From an uncultured Pseudomonadota bacterium (lineage in GTDB: Bacteria; Pseudomonadota; Gammaproteobacteria; Burkholderiales; CAIKXV01), in the NCBI GenBank assembly GCA_903831455.1, contig CAIKXV010000080.1:1-44337 (forward strand): a DNA stretch of 44,337 bases, written 5' to 3'. Of the stretch, positions 14,394 to 24,520 are shown piece by piece (positions within the stretch are counted from its first letter, which is position 1; each line of letters opens with the position of its first letter). The notes beneath the pieces are model-generated. The model saw nothing but the letters and a program-made list of their open reading frames with translations. It was not told the origin of the DNA and made no database searches. The position numbers and the translations under genes are program-made.

Positions 14394-16634
14394 ATGGTTG
14401 CCCGCGTACCGCCCGCCCGCATGCCCCTCCTGCCCGGAACCTCGCACAGCCCCCGCCGTCCGGCCGCCCGTCGAGGCGGACGCAGGCTGCTCGATGCCGC
14501 GCTCGGCCTGTTGCTGGCGATCGTCGCGGCCTCGACCGCCGCGCAGGGCTTGCCGCTGCCCCCTGCCGGCGAGGGTTCGCAGCGCCGGGTACAGGTCGAA
14601 CTGCTGCCGGAGACGACCAGCGTCGCGCCCGGGACCACCCTCACCGCGCTGCTCAGGATGCGCATCGCGCCCGGCTGGCACACCTACTGGCGCAATCCCG
14701 GCGACTCCGGACTGCCCACCACGCTCGCGTGGTCGGTACCGCCAGGCATCGAAACCGGTGAAATCCAGTGGCCGGTACCGCACCGGCTGCCGGTCGGCCC
14801 GCTGATGAATTACGGCTACGAACGCGAGGCGCTGCTGCTCGTCCCGCTGCGAGTGTCTGCCGACTTCAGCCAAGGCCGGCTCGCGGTCGCAGCGCGTGCC
14901 GAGTGGCTGGTCTGCCGCGAGGTCTGCATCCCCGAATCGGCTCCGGTGGCCTTCGAGATACCGGTCCTGCGCGGCGAGGCTCGGGTCGATGCGCGCGTGC
15001 AGGCGCTGTTCGTCCAGGCTCGGGCGGCGCGGCCTGCGTCGGGTGCGGACTGGCGGATCGCCGCCACGCATGACCGGGGCACCCTCGCGATCACGCTGCA
15101 GCCCCCGCCCGGGCAGGTGCTCCCCGCGGGAAATCCCTACCACTACGCGGCCGCGAGCGGACTCGTCGCCCACGCACGGGCCCAGACCTGGACCCGTCAT
15201 GCGGAGGTCCTGCGCCTCGACGTCCCGCTGCAGGCGGGGGCCGTCCCCGCGAGCGTCGACGGGCTCGTGGTCTTCGAAGCCGCCGGGGCCGGCGAGCGGT
15301 CGCGTGCGCTCGAGATCCGGGCACCGCTCGCCGCCGTCCATCTCGAGCCGGGCCCGGTGCTTGCCACCGGCCTCAGTGGCGGCGTCCCGGCCGACGCATC
15401 CTCAGCGGCAGGCGAGGGCATCGGGCTGGCCGTCGCCCTGCTGCTGGCCGTGCTCGGCGGGCTGGTGCTGAACCTGATGCCCTGCGTGTTCCCGGTGCTG
15501 TCGATCAAGCTGCTCACGCTGTCGGGCGAACTCCACTGCACCGGGCACGGTGCGCGCCCCCACGCGCTCGCGTACGCGCTCGGCGTGCTGGCCACGTTCT
15601 GGCTGCTGGCGGGCGTGCTGATCGCGCTGCGCTCGGCCGGCGAGCAGATCGGGTGGGGATTCCAGTTGCAGTCGCCCGGCTTCGTGGTCGCGCTGGCGGC
15701 CCTGTTCACCCTGCTCGCACTCAATCTCGCGGGCGTGTTCGAGATCGGCAGCCGCCTCGCCGGAACGGCCGGCGAGGCGGCGACCGGACATGGCCTGCGC
15801 GGGGCGTTCCTCAACGGCGCGCTGGCGGTGGCGGTCGCGGCGCCTTGCACCGCGCCGTTCATGGGTGCAGCGCTGGGCTACGGGCTGGCACAGCCGGCGC
15901 CCGTGGCACTGGCCGTGTTCACGGCGCTGGCCCTCGGCATGGCCGCCCCCTTCGTCGTCATGGCCTGTACGCCGGCACTCGCCCGCCGGCTGCCGCGCCC
16001 GGGACCCTGGATGGTGAACTTCCGGCAGGCGATGGCCTTCCCGCTTTTGGGAACGGTCGCATGGCTCGCATGGGTGCTCGGCGCGCAAGCCGGCAATGAC
16101 GCGGTATTCGGACTGATCGCGGGGCTGGTCGTGCTATCGCTGGCGGCGTGGACCTTCGGCCGGTTCGTGCAGCCGGCACGCAGCGGGCGGACCCGGCTCG
16201 TCGCGTTCGTGCTCGCGGGCGCGATCGCGGCGATCGGCCTCTGGCTGGCGTGGCCCGGCGGCAGCGCACGGCAGGCCGCCGTGGCAACGGACAGCCGCTG
16301 GCTCGCCTGGTCGGAGGAGACGGTGGCCCGGCTCCGCGCGGAGAACCGCCCGGTATTCATCGACTTCACGGCGGCGTGGTGCGTCACCTGCCAGGTGAAC
16401 AAGCGCGTGGTCCTCGATTCCCCCGCGGTCGTACGCCGCTTCTCCGAGGCGGGCGTGATCACGCTGCGCGCGGACTGGACCCTGCGCGATCCGGCCATCA
16501 CCGAGGCGCTGCGCCGCTACGGCCGCAGCGGCGTGCCGGTCTACGTGCTCTATCGCCCGGGAGCATCCGCGCCGGTCGTCCTGCCCGAACTCCTCACCCG
16601 CGAAGGGGTGCTCGGGGCGCTGGCCGCGCGCTGA
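14394..16634 (+). CDS. dsbD: DsbD/ScsB-type thiol:disulfide interchange protein
   Basis: A 746-residue inner-membrane protein that moves electrons from cytoplasmic thioredoxin to periplasmic thiol proteins. Order of parts: signal segment (about 30-50); periplasmic N-terminal domain with the pair C174/C178 (CREVCIP), as in the ScsB-like branch; a membrane domain of about eight helices with C364 (LMPCVFPVLS) and C485 (APCTAPFMG), the two cysteines that exchange across the membrane; and a C-terminal thioredoxin-like domain with C663/C666 (AAWCVTCQ). All redox cysteines are present. The start is uncertain: ATG at 14394 or 14421, both with weak ribosome sites. It lies 12 bases after the membrane spermidine-synthase-like gene. 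A 246-base region after the stop (16635-16880) holds nothing I recognise. Confidence 0.92.
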   Translation: MVARVPPARMPLLPGTSHSPRRPAARRGGRRLLDAALGLLLAIVAASTAAQGLPLPPAGEGSQRRVQVELLPETTSVAPGTTLTALLRMRIAPGWHTYWRNPGDSGLPTTLAWSVPPGIETGEIQWPVPHRLPVGPLMNYGYEREALLLVPLRVSADFSQGRLAVAARAEWLVCREVCIPESAPVAFEIPVLRGEARVDARVQALFVQARAARPASGADWRIAATHDRGTLAITLQPPPGQVLPAGNPYHYAAASGLVAHARAQTWTRHAEVLRLDVPLQAGAVPASVDGLVVFEAAGAGERSRALEIRAPLAAVHLEPGPVLATGLSGGVPADASSAAGEGIGLAVALLLAVLGGLVLNLMPCVFPVLSIKLLTLSGELHCTGHGARPHALAYALGVLATFWLLAGVLIALRSAGEQIGWGFQLQSPGFVVALAALFTLLALNLAGVFEIGSRLAGTAGEAATGHGLRGAFLNGALAVAVAAPCTAPFMGAALGYGLAQPAPVALAVFTALALGMAAPFVVMACTPALARRLPRPGPWMVNFRQAMAFPLLGTVAWLAWVLGAQAGNDAVFGLIAGLVVLSLAAWTFGRFVQPARSGRTRLVAFVLAGAIAAIGLWLAWPGGSARQAAVATDSRWLAWSEETVARLRAENRPVFIDFTAAWCVTCQVNKRVVLDSPAVVRRFSEAGVITLRADWTLRDPAITEALRRYGRSGVPVYVLYRPGASAPVVLPELLTREGVLGALAAR

Positions 16635-16880
16635 GCATCGTCCGGCGAGCGCCGACGCAACGCCCCCTGCGACAGCAGCGATCCGCGACACCGATCGGCC
16701 CCCTCGCCCCCCTGCGCACCGCTCCGGGTGCAGTGCCCTGGCCCGCGCACCGGCGTCCGGCGCGGGTCTACTGCCCCGCATCGGCCTCGGGCCCACCTGG
16801 GGAACGCCACGGCCGGCGCCCGGGTCGACCGACCCGACCATGCACACCGCCGCCCCGTCAGCCGGTGGCCGGAGGCGGGC

Positions 16881-17231
16881 TCAGGCCAGCATGAAACGGG
16901 CGATCACCTTGGAGACTTCCGGAGGCACCGAACTGAACTTCACGCCGACCATGAAGCCCCCCTGCTTCTGCGACAGCACCGTGTAGGCCACCGTCGCGGG
17001 CAGCTCCACGTTGTAGGCCATGCCGTCGATCACCAGCGGAAACTCCACCCTGCAGGCGAGACGCGCCGGGAGGTTGCGCTCGCAGGTGATGCCGATGCCC
17101 GACAGGCTGATGTCCACGCCCCGGGCAGGGATCACCTGCCCGTCGGCCAGCCGCACGCCGACGGCCGAACGCAACACCTTGCGCGGGGCACCGCGTCGCT
17201 CGGAGCCATCATTGAAGATCGGGCGCTGCAT
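16881..17231 (-). CDS. PilZ-domain protein (cyclic-di-GMP receptor candidate)
   Basis: A 116-residue protein that is essentially one PilZ domain. It has the arginine motif ERRGAPRK (residues 11-18) and DISLSGIGI (41-49), the two elements that bind cyclic di-GMP in this family, followed by the beta-barrel strands GVKFSSV near the end. No signal peptide or additional domain is present, so it probably acts in the cytoplasm as an adaptor. ATG at 17231 follows GAGGCGG at about 9 bases. It stands alone between dsbD (convergent) and the NUDIX gene (same strand, 146 bases upstream). The target process cannot be inferred. Confidence 0.88.
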   Translation of the reverse strand: MQRPIFNDGSERRGAPRKVLRSAVGVRLADGQVIPARGVDISLSGIGITCERNLPARLACRVEFPLVIDGMAYNVELPATVAYTVLSQKQGGFMVGVKFSSVPPEVSKVIARFMLA

Positions 17232-17270
17232 CGATCATCCGCCTCGGGGGACAGGCCTGTGCGCGGTGCG

Positions 17271-17294
17271 AGCCGCCGGCATCCGCCGGCGGCT
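17271..17294 (-). terminator. Strong hairpin between NUDIX and PilZ genes
   Basis: A 10-base perfect stem (17271-17280 with 17285-17294) and a 4-base loop. It could terminate the nuo-NUDIX transcript, but it also lies between a possible -10 element (17332-17337) and the PilZ start, so it could instead be a leader hairpin. No U run follows. Confidence 0.4.
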
Positions 17295-17331
17295 GCCGGC
17301 GACGGCCGACTCGCGCGACCTGCATCCCCGC

Positions 17332-17337
17332 ATTGTA
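17332..17337 (-). promoter_or_regulatory. Candidate -10 element for the PilZ gene
   Basis: TACAAT on the minus strand lies in a locally AT-rich spot (TTGCATACAAT), about 100 bases upstream of the PilZ start. No convincing -35 was seen. Confidence 0.3.
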
Positions 17338-17377
17338 TGCAATCGGACGACCTTCGGGGCCGCGCGGCGCTCTGGCC

Positions 17378-17923
17378 TCAGCGATCCCGCCTCGCCAGCC
17401 AGTAGACCCCGATCAGCGTCTTGGCTTCGGTCAGTTCGCCCCGATCCGCCGCCGCCAGCAGCGTGTCCAGCGATACGGACTCGACGGCCAGGAACTCGCC
17501 GTCCTCGCCGGGGTGGCCGACATGCCGCAGGCCGCGGGCCAGGTAGAAGTCGATGCGCTCGTCGGCATAGCCGACGCAGGGCAGCACGTGGAACGCGAAC
17601 TCCATGCGCCCGGCCTCGTGGCCGGTCTCCTCGAGCAGTTCGCGATGCGCGGTCCTCAGGCTGGGCTCGCCGGCATCGATCTTGCCGGCGGGGAACTCCA
17701 GCGTTTCCACCCCGACCGGATATCGATACTGGCGGACCATCAGCAGCCGCCCGTCGTCGAGCACCGGCAGCACGATCGCCGCACCCGGGTGGCGGATGTA
17801 CTCGCGGGAAGCCTCCCGCCCGTCGGGCAGGCGCACCCGATCGCGATGCACGCTGAGCAGTGCCCCGTCGAAGACCTGCTCGGACGCCAGCGGGCGCTCG
17901 ACGAAGTCGTCCATCGCCGCCAC
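17378..17923 (-). CDS. NUDIX hydrolase, ADP-ribose pyrophosphatase-like
   Basis: A 181-residue cytoplasmic hydrolase. The Nudix box is complete at about residues 80-102: G, five residues, E, seven residues, RELLEETGH, which binds the divalent metals. The N-terminal pattern (DGALLSVHRDRVRLPDG...REYIRHPGAA) and the FPAGKIDAGE context match the NudF/ADP-ribose pyrophosphatase group, which splits ADP-ribose to AMP and ribose-5-phosphate. GTG at 17923 has GAGG 5-6 bases upstream; ATG at 17914 is the alternative. It begins 14 bases after nuoN and is very probably the last cistron of the nuo transcript, as in many Burkholderiales. ADP-ribose as substrate is inferred from family resemblance. Confidence 0.92.
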   Translation of the reverse strand: MAAMDDFVERPLASEQVFDGALLSVHRDRVRLPDGREASREYIRHPGAAIVLPVLDDGRLLMVRQYRYPVGVETLEFPAGKIDAGEPSLRTAHRELLEETGHEAGRMEFAFHVLPCVGYADERIDFYLARGLRHVGHPGEDGEFLAVESVSLDTLLAAADRGELTEAKTLIGVYWLARRDR

Positions 17924-17936
17924 CCGGCCCTCGCGC

Positions 17937-19382
17937 TCAGAGCGAGCGCTGGATCGCCGCCATGCACCACGCCATCAGCGGCTGGGGCGCAAGCCCGAGT
18001 GCGAGCACGGCGAGGCCGTTGGCCGACATCAGCACCCGGGAAGGCGTCGAGGCGAGCAGCGGCTGGGGGTCGACCGGATCGTCGAAGTACATCAGCTTCA
18101 CCACCCGCAGGTAGTAGAACGCACCGATGAGGGACATCATCACGGCGAACACCGCGAGCCACAGCAGGTCGACGTTGACCACCGCGGCCAGCACCGAGAA
18201 CTTGGCGTAGAACCCCACGGTCGGCGGCACGCCGGCCATCGAGAACATCAGCAGCAGCATCAGGAAGGCACACCACGGGTCGCGCCGCGAGAGCCCGCGC
18301 CAGTCATCGAGCGCGTCCGCCTCGAAGCCCCGGCGCGAAGCGAGCAGGATCATGCCGAAGGTGCCGAGGTTCATCAGCACGTAGGCGATCACGTAGAACA
18401 TCGCCACGGTGTAGCCCATGCCGTTGCCCGCCAGCAGCCCCAGCAGCAGGAAGCCCATGTGCGAGATGCTGGAGTAGGCGAGCATGCGCTTGAGGTTGGT
18501 CTGCGCGATGGCCGCGAGGTTGCCCAGCAGCATCGAGAGCACCGCCATCACCGCGAGCATCGACTGCCAGTCGGGCCACAGGCCTTCCATCGAGTCGCCG
18601 AGGATGCGGATGAAGAACGCGAAGGCGGCGATCTTCGGTGCCGATCCGATCAGCAGCGTGACCGCGGTCGGCGCGCCGTGGTAGACGTCGGGCACCCACA
18701 TGTGGAAGGGGACCACGCCGAGCTTGAAGCCCAGCCCCGCCACCACGAACACCAGGCCGAAGACGAGCACGATGCGGTTGGCCTCGCCGCGCGCGATCGC
18801 CGTGGCGATCTCGTCGAGCCGCATCGAGCCGGTCGCGCCGTAGACCATCGACATGCCGTAGAGCAGCATGCCCGAGGCCAGCGCACCCAGCACGAAGTAC
18901 TTCATCGCCGCCTCGGTGGCCGTCGCGGAGTCGCGCTGCAACGCGATCATCGCGTACAGCGAGAGCGAGAGCAGTTCCAGCCCGAGGTAGAGGGTGATGA
19001 AGTGGTTGGCCGACACCATCACCATCATGCCCAGCACGGCGAACAGCGTGAGCGACATGAACTCGCCGCGGAACATGTCCCGGTCGGCAAGGTAGCGCCG
19101 CGAGTAGGCCAGCAGCACGGCCACCGAGACGAGGATGCACAGCCGCAGCGCGTCGGCGAGCGGATCGTCGACGAACATCATCGAGAAGGTGAACTCGGGC
19201 CGCGAGCCGGCGGTGACCACCACGATCACCACGCAGGCGGCCAGCACGCACTGCGTGAGGGCCAGCGTGATCCAGCGGCGCGCATCGCGCACGAACAGGT
19301 CGGCCAGCAGCACCGCGCAGGCGGCGGCCAGCATGAACAGCTCGGCGACCGCCGGGGCCAGGTCGGGGATGGGGACGTTCAT
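17937..19382 (-). CDS. nuoN: NADH-quinone oxidoreductase subunit N
   Basis: A 481-residue antiporter-like membrane subunit of complex I, with about 14 hydrophobic helices. [15 protein letters not shown] carries the conserved glutamate of the proton channel, and a conserved lysine lies in [14 protein letters not shown]. It forms the proton-pumping arm with NuoL and NuoM, in the cytoplasmic membrane. ATG at 19382 lies one base after the nuoM stop, with no good Shine-Dalgarno, so translation is probably coupled. Length and sequence are typical for betaproteobacteria. Confidence 0.97.
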   Translation of the reverse strand: MNVPIPDLAPAVAELFMLAAACAVLLADLFVRDARRWITLALTQCVLAACVVIVVVTAGSRPEFTFSMMFVDDPLADALRLCILVSVAVLLAYSRRYLADRDMFRGEFMSLTLFAVLGMMVMVSANHFITLYLGLELLSLSLYAMIALQRDSATATEAAMKYFVLGALASGMLLYGMSMVYGATGSMRLDEIATAIARGEANRIVLVFGLVFVVAGLGFKLGVVPFHMWVPDVYHGAPTAVTLLIGSAPKIAAFAFFIRILGDSMEGLWPDWQSMLAVMAVLSMLLGNLAAIAQTNLKRMLAYSSISHMGFLLLGLLAGNGMGYTVAMFYVIAYVLMNLGTFGMILLASRRGFEADALDDWRGLSRRDPWCAFLMLLLMFSMAGVPPTVGFYAKFSVLAAVVNVDLLWLAVFAVMMSLIGAFYYLRVVKLMYFDDPVDPQPLLASTPSRVLMSANGLAVLALGLAPQPLMAWCMAAIQRSL

Positions 19383-19383
19383 C

Positions 19384-20871
19384 TCAGGGCGCGGGTAGTT
19401 TGCTCTGCACCAGGCCGAGCAGTTCGTTGACCGAGGCGTCGAGCACCTCGGTGAAGGGCAGTGGCCAGAGGCCCATGCCGAGTACGGCGACCGCCAGCAC
19501 GCCGAGGATCAGCGCCTCGCGCGCGGTCAGGTCGGACAATGCGGCCACCTCGGCGTTGCCGACCTCCCCGAAGATCACGCGCTTGACCATCCAGAGCGTG
19601 TACGCGGCGCCGAAGATCAGCGTGGTGGCGGCCAGGAACGCGTACCAGAAGTTCTCCTCGACCGCCGCCATGATCACCATGAACTCGCCGACGAAACCGC
19701 TGGTGCCGGGCAGCCCGGCGTTGGCCATCGCGAAGAGCATGAACAGCGCCGCGAACACCGGCATGGTGTTGGCGACTCCACCGTAGGCGGAGATCTCGCG
19801 GCTGTGGACGCGGTCGTAGAGCACGCCCACGCAGAGGAACAGCGCGCCGGACACGAAGCCGTGCGAGACCATCTGGATGACCGCGCCCTGGATGCCCAGG
19901 TTGCTGAACAGGAAGATGCCGAGCGTGACGAATCCCATGTGCGCGATCGACGAGTAGGCGATCAGCTTCTTCATGTCGGTCTGCACCAGCGCCACCAGCC
20001 CGATGTAGACCACCGCCACCAGCGACAGCGCGATCACCACGCCGGAGAGCGCCGCGCTCGCATCCGGCACCACAGGCAGCGCGAAGCGCAGGAAGCCGTA
20101 GCCGCCGAGCTTGAGCATGATGGCCGCGAGCACCACCGAGCCACCGGTGGGCGCCTCGACGTGGGCATCGGGCAGCCAGGTGTGCACCGGCCACATCGGG
20201 ATCTTCACCGCGAACGCCATGAAGAAGGCGCCGAACACGAGCAGTTGCGCGTGCATCGGGATCGGCGTCTGGTACCAGTCGAGCAGCGAGAAGCTGCCGC
20301 CGGAACTCAGGAACAGGTAGATGAGCGCCACGAGCATCAGCAGCGAGCCCAGCAGCGTGTAGAGGAAGAACTTGACGGCCGCGTACACGCGATTGGGGCC
20401 GCCCCACACCCCGATGACGATGAACATCGGGATCAGCGTGGCTTCGAAGAAGACGTAGAACAGCACCGCGTCCATGGCCGAGAACACGCCGTTCATCAGG
20501 CCCGACATCAGCAGGAAGGCGGCCATGTACTGCGCGACGCGTCGCTCGATCACGCGCCATCCGGCCAGCACCACCAGCACGGTGGTGAACGCGTTGAGCA
20601 GGATCAGGAGCAGCGAGATGCCGTCGATGCCCAGGTGGTAGTTGATGTTGAACGCGGGCACCCAGGGCGAGAGTTCGAGGAACTGGAACGCGCCCGAGCG
20701 CACGTCGAACCCGATCCACAGGGGCACCGTGGCCGCGAGCCCTGCCACCGCACCGGCCAGAGCGAGCACGCGCGCAAGCCCCGCCCGGCGGTCGTCGCCG
20801 GTCGCGAGCACGAGGAGTGCCGAGACGATCGGCACCCAGATGGCAAGGGACAACAGCGGCAGGCTACTCAT
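19384..20871 (-). CDS. nuoM: NADH-quinone oxidoreductase subunit M
   Basis: A 495-residue antiporter-like proton-pumping subunit of complex I. The glutamate of the proton channel is visible in [10 protein letters not shown] (about residue 144), and [22 protein letters not shown] is the conserved discontinuous helix region with a channel lysine. About 14 membrane helices. It lies 33 bases after nuoL and one base before nuoN, inside the nuo operon. Full length, nothing unusual. Confidence 0.97.
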   Translation of the reverse strand: MSSLPLLSLAIWVPIVSALLVLATGDDRRAGLARVLALAGAVAGLAATVPLWIGFDVRSGAFQFLELSPWVPAFNINYHLGIDGISLLLILLNAFTTVLVVLAGWRVIERRVAQYMAAFLLMSGLMNGVFSAMDAVLFYVFFEATLIPMFIVIGVWGGPNRVYAAVKFFLYTLLGSLLMLVALIYLFLSSGGSFSLLDWYQTPIPMHAQLLVFGAFFMAFAVKIPMWPVHTWLPDAHVEAPTGGSVVLAAIMLKLGGYGFLRFALPVVPDASAALSGVVIALSLVAVVYIGLVALVQTDMKKLIAYSSIAHMGFVTLGIFLFSNLGIQGAVIQMVSHGFVSGALFLCVGVLYDRVHSREISAYGGVANTMPVFAALFMLFAMANAGLPGTSGFVGEFMVIMAAVEENFWYAFLAATTLIFGAAYTLWMVKRVIFGEVGNAEVAALSDLTAREALILGVLAVAVLGMGLWPLPFTEVLDASVNELLGLVQSKLPAP

Positions 20872-20904
20872 CGTGTGCAGGTTCCGGTGAGCGGGAGCGC
20901 GGGG

Positions 20905-22911
20905 TCAGAATCCGGTGCGGCTGCGGACGAGCCACATCACGAGCAGACCCAGCACGCCGATCAGCATGGTGAAGGCGTAGGTATAGAGGTAGCCGGACTG
21001 CAGCCTCCGGGACAGGCGCGCGGCCTGTCCGACCAGCCACGCCGAGCCGTTGACCATGAGGCCGTCGATCAGCCGCACGTCGCCCACGCGCCAGAACAGG
21101 CGCCCGAGCGCACGCGAGCCGTCGCGAAACACGTACGCGTAGACCTCGTCGATCCAGTATTTCGCCGCGAGCACGGAATAGGCGGTCGACAGGCGCGCGG
21201 CGATCCGCTCCGGCAGGTCGGGTCGGTGCAGGTACAGGTACCAGGCGAGGACGACGCCGGCCAGCGCGAGCCAGAAGGGGGGCGTGGCAAAGCCGTGCAG
21301 CGCCATCGACAGCGGGTCGTGGAGATGGTCGCGCAGGTAGGCCATCGCACCGTGCGCGGGATCCACGTGGATGGCCCCGTCGAAGAAACGGCCCAGCACC
21401 ATCGGCTCGAGGGCGATCCAGCCGATCACGACCGACGGCACGGCGAGCGCGGCCAGGGGGAGCGTCACCACCCAGGGCGATTCGTGCGGCTTCCCGTCGT
21501 GGCCGTGGGGGTCGTGGTGGTCCGCGTGCTCGTCGGCCGGCTTCAGGTGGTAGCGCTCCTGGCCGTGGAACACGAGGAAGTACATCCGGAACGAGTAGAA
21601 GGCGGTGACGAACACGCCGGCGATGACGGCGAAGCTCGCGAACCCGGCGCCCGCCACCTGGGCCTCGCCCACCGCCACGATGATCGAGTCCTTGGAATAG
21701 AACCCGGACAGGAAGGGCGTGCCGATGAGCGCGAGCGAGCCCACCAGCGAGGTGATCCACGTGATCGGCATGTACCGGCGTACGCCGCCCATCCAGCGGA
21801 TGTCCTGGTTGTGGTGCATGCCGATGATCACCGAGCCGGCCGCCAGGAACAGCAGCGCCTTGAAGAATGCGTGCGTCATCAGGTGGAAGATCGCCACCGA
21901 GTAGGCCGAGGCGCCGAGCGCAACCGTCATGTAGCCCAGCTGGGAGAGGGTGGAGTACGCGACCACCCGCTTGATGTCGTTCTGGACGATGCCGAGCAGG
22001 CCCATGAACAGCGCGGTGATCGATCCCGTCACCAGCACCACCGAGAGCGCGGTGTCGGACAGTTCGAACAGGGGGGACATCCGCGCGACCATGAAGATGC
22101 CCGCCGTCACCATCGTGGCCGCATGGATCAGCGCCGAGATCGGGGTGGGGCCTTCCATCGAGTCGGGCAGCCAGACGTGCAGCGGGAACTGCGCCGACTT
22201 GCCCATCGCCCCGACGAACAGAAGGATGCAGGTCACGGTGATGAGCGACCATTCGACGCCGGGCAGCAGCGCGATCGTGGCATCGCGCAGCTGCGGGGCC
22301 CGCTCGAACACCGCCTGGTAATCCAGGGTGCCGAACCACGCGAGCACCAGGCCGATTCCCAGCAGGAAGCCGAAGTCGCCGACCCTGTTGACCAGGAAGG
22401 CCTTGAGGTTGGCGTAGATCGCCGTGGGCCGCTTGAACCAGAAGCCGATGAGCAGGTAGGAGACCAGGCCCACCGCCTCCCAGCCGAAGAACAGCTGCAG
22501 GAAGTTGTTGCTCATCACCAGCATCAGCATCGAGAAGGTGAAGAGCGAGATGTAGGCGAAGAAGCGCTGGTAGCCCGGATCGTCGTGCATGTAGCCGATG
22601 GTGTAGACGTGCACCATCAGCGACACCGAGGTCACCACCAGCATCATCACCGCGGTGAGGGAGTCGATCAGGAAACCCACCTCGAGGGACACGTCGCCCG
22701 CGACCAGCCAGGTGTAGACGGTGCCGTTGAAGGTGTTGCCCTCCAGCACGTCGAGGAACACGGCGATCGACGCAAGCAGCGAGACCGCGACGCCGGCGAT
22801 GGTGGCCACGTGGGCACCGGCGCGGCCGATCCAGCGCCCGAACAGTCCGGCCAGCAGCGCGCCGGCCAGCGGCGCGAGGGGAACGGTGAGATAGAGGCTT
22901 TGCATGCTCAT
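20905..22911 (-). CDS. nuoL: NADH-quinone oxidoreductase subunit L
   Basis: A 668-residue antiporter-like subunit at the distal end of the membrane arm. It has GWEAVGLVSYLLIGFW with the conserved glutamate, MGKSAQFPLHVWLPDSMEGPTP with the channel lysine, and the long C-terminal lateral helix region (about 560-640) that links the antiporter subunits. A histidine/aspartate-rich loop (DEHADHHDPHGHDGK) near residue 455-470 is a common variable insertion. ATG at 22911 follows AGGAG at about 8 bases. It lies 37 bases after nuoK. Typical length. Confidence 0.97.
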   Translation of the reverse strand: MSMQSLYLTVPLAPLAGALLAGLFGRWIGRAGAHVATIAGVAVSLLASIAVFLDVLEGNTFNGTVYTWLVAGDVSLEVGFLIDSLTAVMMLVVTSVSLMVHVYTIGYMHDDPGYQRFFAYISLFTFSMLMLVMSNNFLQLFFGWEAVGLVSYLLIGFWFKRPTAIYANLKAFLVNRVGDFGFLLGIGLVLAWFGTLDYQAVFERAPQLRDATIALLPGVEWSLITVTCILLFVGAMGKSAQFPLHVWLPDSMEGPTPISALIHAATMVTAGIFMVARMSPLFELSDTALSVVLVTGSITALFMGLLGIVQNDIKRVVAYSTLSQLGYMTVALGASAYSVAIFHLMTHAFFKALLFLAAGSVIIGMHHNQDIRWMGGVRRYMPITWITSLVGSLALIGTPFLSGFYSKDSIIVAVGEAQVAGAGFASFAVIAGVFVTAFYSFRMYFLVFHGQERYHLKPADEHADHHDPHGHDGKPHESPWVVTLPLAALAVPSVVIGWIALEPMVLGRFFDGAIHVDPAHGAMAYLRDHLHDPLSMALHGFATPPFWLALAGVVLAWYLYLHRPDLPERIAARLSTAYSVLAAKYWIDEVYAYVFRDGSRALGRLFWRVGDVRLIDGLMVNGSAWLVGQAARLSRRLQSGYLYTYAFTMLIGVLGLLVMWLVRSRTGF

Positions 22912-22948
22912 CGGCAGGACTCCTGCCCGCCCTCGGATCGCGGATCGC

Positions 22949-23254
22949 TCATCCCTTCAGGCTCCCGAGATCGTCCACGTGGATCGTGCGCAGGTTGCGG
23001 AACAGCGCGACCAGGATCGCCAGGCCGATCGCGGACTCGGCGGCGGCCACCGTCAGGATGAAGAACACGAACACCTGCCCGGACAGATCCTGGAGGTAGT
23101 AGCTGAAGGCGATGAAGTTCAGGTTGACCGCGAGCAGGTTCAGCTCGATGGCCATCAGCAGGATGATCACGTTCTTCCGGTTGAGGAAGATGCCCAGCAC
23201 GCTGATCGCGAACAGCGCCGCGCCAAGGATCAGATAGTGTGAAAGCGGCACCAC
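22949..23254 (-). CDS. nuoK: NADH-quinone oxidoreductase subunit K
   Basis: A 101-residue subunit with three membrane helices. Both channel glutamates are present: [11 protein letters not shown] and [10 protein letters not shown]. The start is GTG at 23254, supported by AGAGGA about 9 bases upstream and by the expected length; a second GTG follows directly. It sits in the membrane between NuoJ and NuoN in the proton path. It begins 60 bases after nuoJ. Confidence 0.96.
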   Translation of the reverse strand: MVPLSHYLILGAALFAISVLGIFLNRKNVIILLMAIELNLLAVNLNFIAFSYYLQDLSGQVFVFFILTVAAAESAIGLAILVALFRNLRTIHVDDLGSLKG

Positions 23255-23314
23255 GGTGCTCGTTCCTCTTGTTCGCGGAGGTTGCGACTGGGCAGCACGT
23301 GAGGCGTCCCGGGT

Positions 23315-23944
23315 TCAGGCCGAGGCCGGCGGCTCGCCGCCGCCCTCGCCTCGCGGCGCGCGCAGGTCGACCAGGCGGACCCGCCCCTCGCGGCGAGCCC
23401 GCACCTGCTCGGCCGGATCGATGTAGCGCACGTTCTTGCGCGCGCGCAGCGTGAGCGCGATCGCCGCGACGATCGCCACCAGAAGGATCACCGCCGCGAG
23501 CTCGAACGGATACACGTAGTCGGTGTAGAGGACCTGCCCGATCTCGCGGGTGTTGCTGCGGGCGGCGTCCTCGGGCGAGGGTACGCGCACGGCGAGCCCG
23601 AACCACGGTCCGGCCAGGGTGGTCGCCATGATGCCCAGCAGCACCAGCGCGAGCGGCAACGCGAGCGGCAGCATCCGCCAGAAGCCCTCGCGCAGGCGGT
23701 CGACGTTGATGTCGAGCATCATGATCACGAACAGGAACAGCACCATCACCGCGCCCACGTAGACCAGGATCAGCGTGATGGCGAGGAACTCCGCATGCAG
23801 CAGCAGCCACAGGCCTGCGGCCGAGGCGAAGGACAGCACCAGGAACAGCGCGGCGTGCACCGGGTTGCGGGCGGTGACCACGCGCAGCGCCGAGAGCAGC
23901 AGGACCGCGCCGAGCGCGTAGAAGACGATTTCCGGGAAGCTCAT
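23315..23944 (-). CDS. nuoJ: NADH-quinone oxidoreductase subunit J
   Basis: A 209-residue subunit with five membrane helices; the conserved pattern LILVYVGAVMVLFLFVIMML marks helix 3, whose pi-bulge is important for coupling. The C-terminal tail (about 165-209) is charged, arginine-rich and variable. I chose ATG at 23944 (MSFPEIVFY) over an upstream GTG at 23953 because the family starts at this point. It lies 39 bases after nuoI. Confidence 0.95.
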   Translation of the reverse strand: MSFPEIVFYALGAVLLLSALRVVTARNPVHAALFLVLSFASAAGLWLLLHAEFLAITLILVYVGAVMVLFLFVIMMLDINVDRLREGFWRMLPLALPLALVLLGIMATTLAGPWFGLAVRVPSPEDAARSNTREIGQVLYTDYVYPFELAAVILLVAIVAAIALTLRARKNVRYIDPAEQVRARREGRVRLVDLRAPRGEGGGEPPASA

Positions 23945-23983
23945 CGGCACCACTCGATCGCGTCGGGGCGCCCGGCCCCGTGT

Positions 23984-24475
23984 TCAGCGGTAGTTCGCAT
24001 CGGCCATCCTGTCGCGCGCGATCTGCTCCTCGTAGCGATCGCCGATCGCGAGCAGCATTTCCTTGGTGTAGACGAGGTCACCGCGCTTCTCGCCGTGGTA
24101 TTCGAAGATGCGCGTCTCGACGATCGAGTCGACCGGACAGGACTCCTCGCACAGGCCGCAGAAGATGCACTTGGTGAGGTCGATGTCGTAGCGGGTCGTG
24201 CGCCTCGTGCCGTCGTCGCGCACGTCGGACTCGATGGTGATGGCCATCGCCGGGCAGACGGCCTCGCACAGCTTGCACGCGATGCAGCGCTCCTCGCCGT
24301 TGGGGTAGCGGCGCAGCGCGTGCAGCCCGCGGAAGCGGGGGCTCTGCGGCGTCTTTTCCTCCGGATACTGGACCGTGATCTTGCGGGCGAACAGGTTGCG
24401 GCCGGTCAGCGCCATGCCGCGCAGCAGTTCGAGCAGCAGGAAGGATCGGAAGAAGTCCGCGAGGCGGCTCACCAT
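23984..24475 (-). CDS. nuoI: NADH-quinone oxidoreductase subunit I (two [4Fe-4S] clusters)
   Basis: A 163-residue peripheral-arm ferredoxin subunit carrying clusters N6a and N6b, ligated by [12 protein letters not shown] and [12 protein letters not shown]. It passes electrons from NuoG towards NuoB. The segment [20 protein letters not shown] is strongly typical of proteobacterial NuoI. ATG at 24475 gives the usual length and follows GGAGCGCGCC; a longer frame from 24499 adds eight unlikely residues. It lies 45 bases after nuoH. Confidence 0.97.
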   Translation of the reverse strand: MVSRLADFFRSFLLLELLRGMALTGRNLFARKITVQYPEEKTPQSPRFRGLHALRRYPNGEERCIACKLCEAVCPAMAITIESDVRDDGTRRTTRYDIDLTKCIFCGLCEESCPVDSIVETRIFEYHGEKRGDLVYTKEMLLAIGDRYEEQIARDRMADANYR

Positions 24476-24520
24476 GGCGCGCTCCGGGAGTGTAGGCAAC
24501 GGACGGCGTTCATTGCGGGT

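Noticed and set aside
12723-15341. A long minus-strand open frame opposite the membrane protein and dsbD genes
   Set aside because: Low-complexity, G/R/E/Q-rich translation without domains; the plus strand carries two well-supported proteins.
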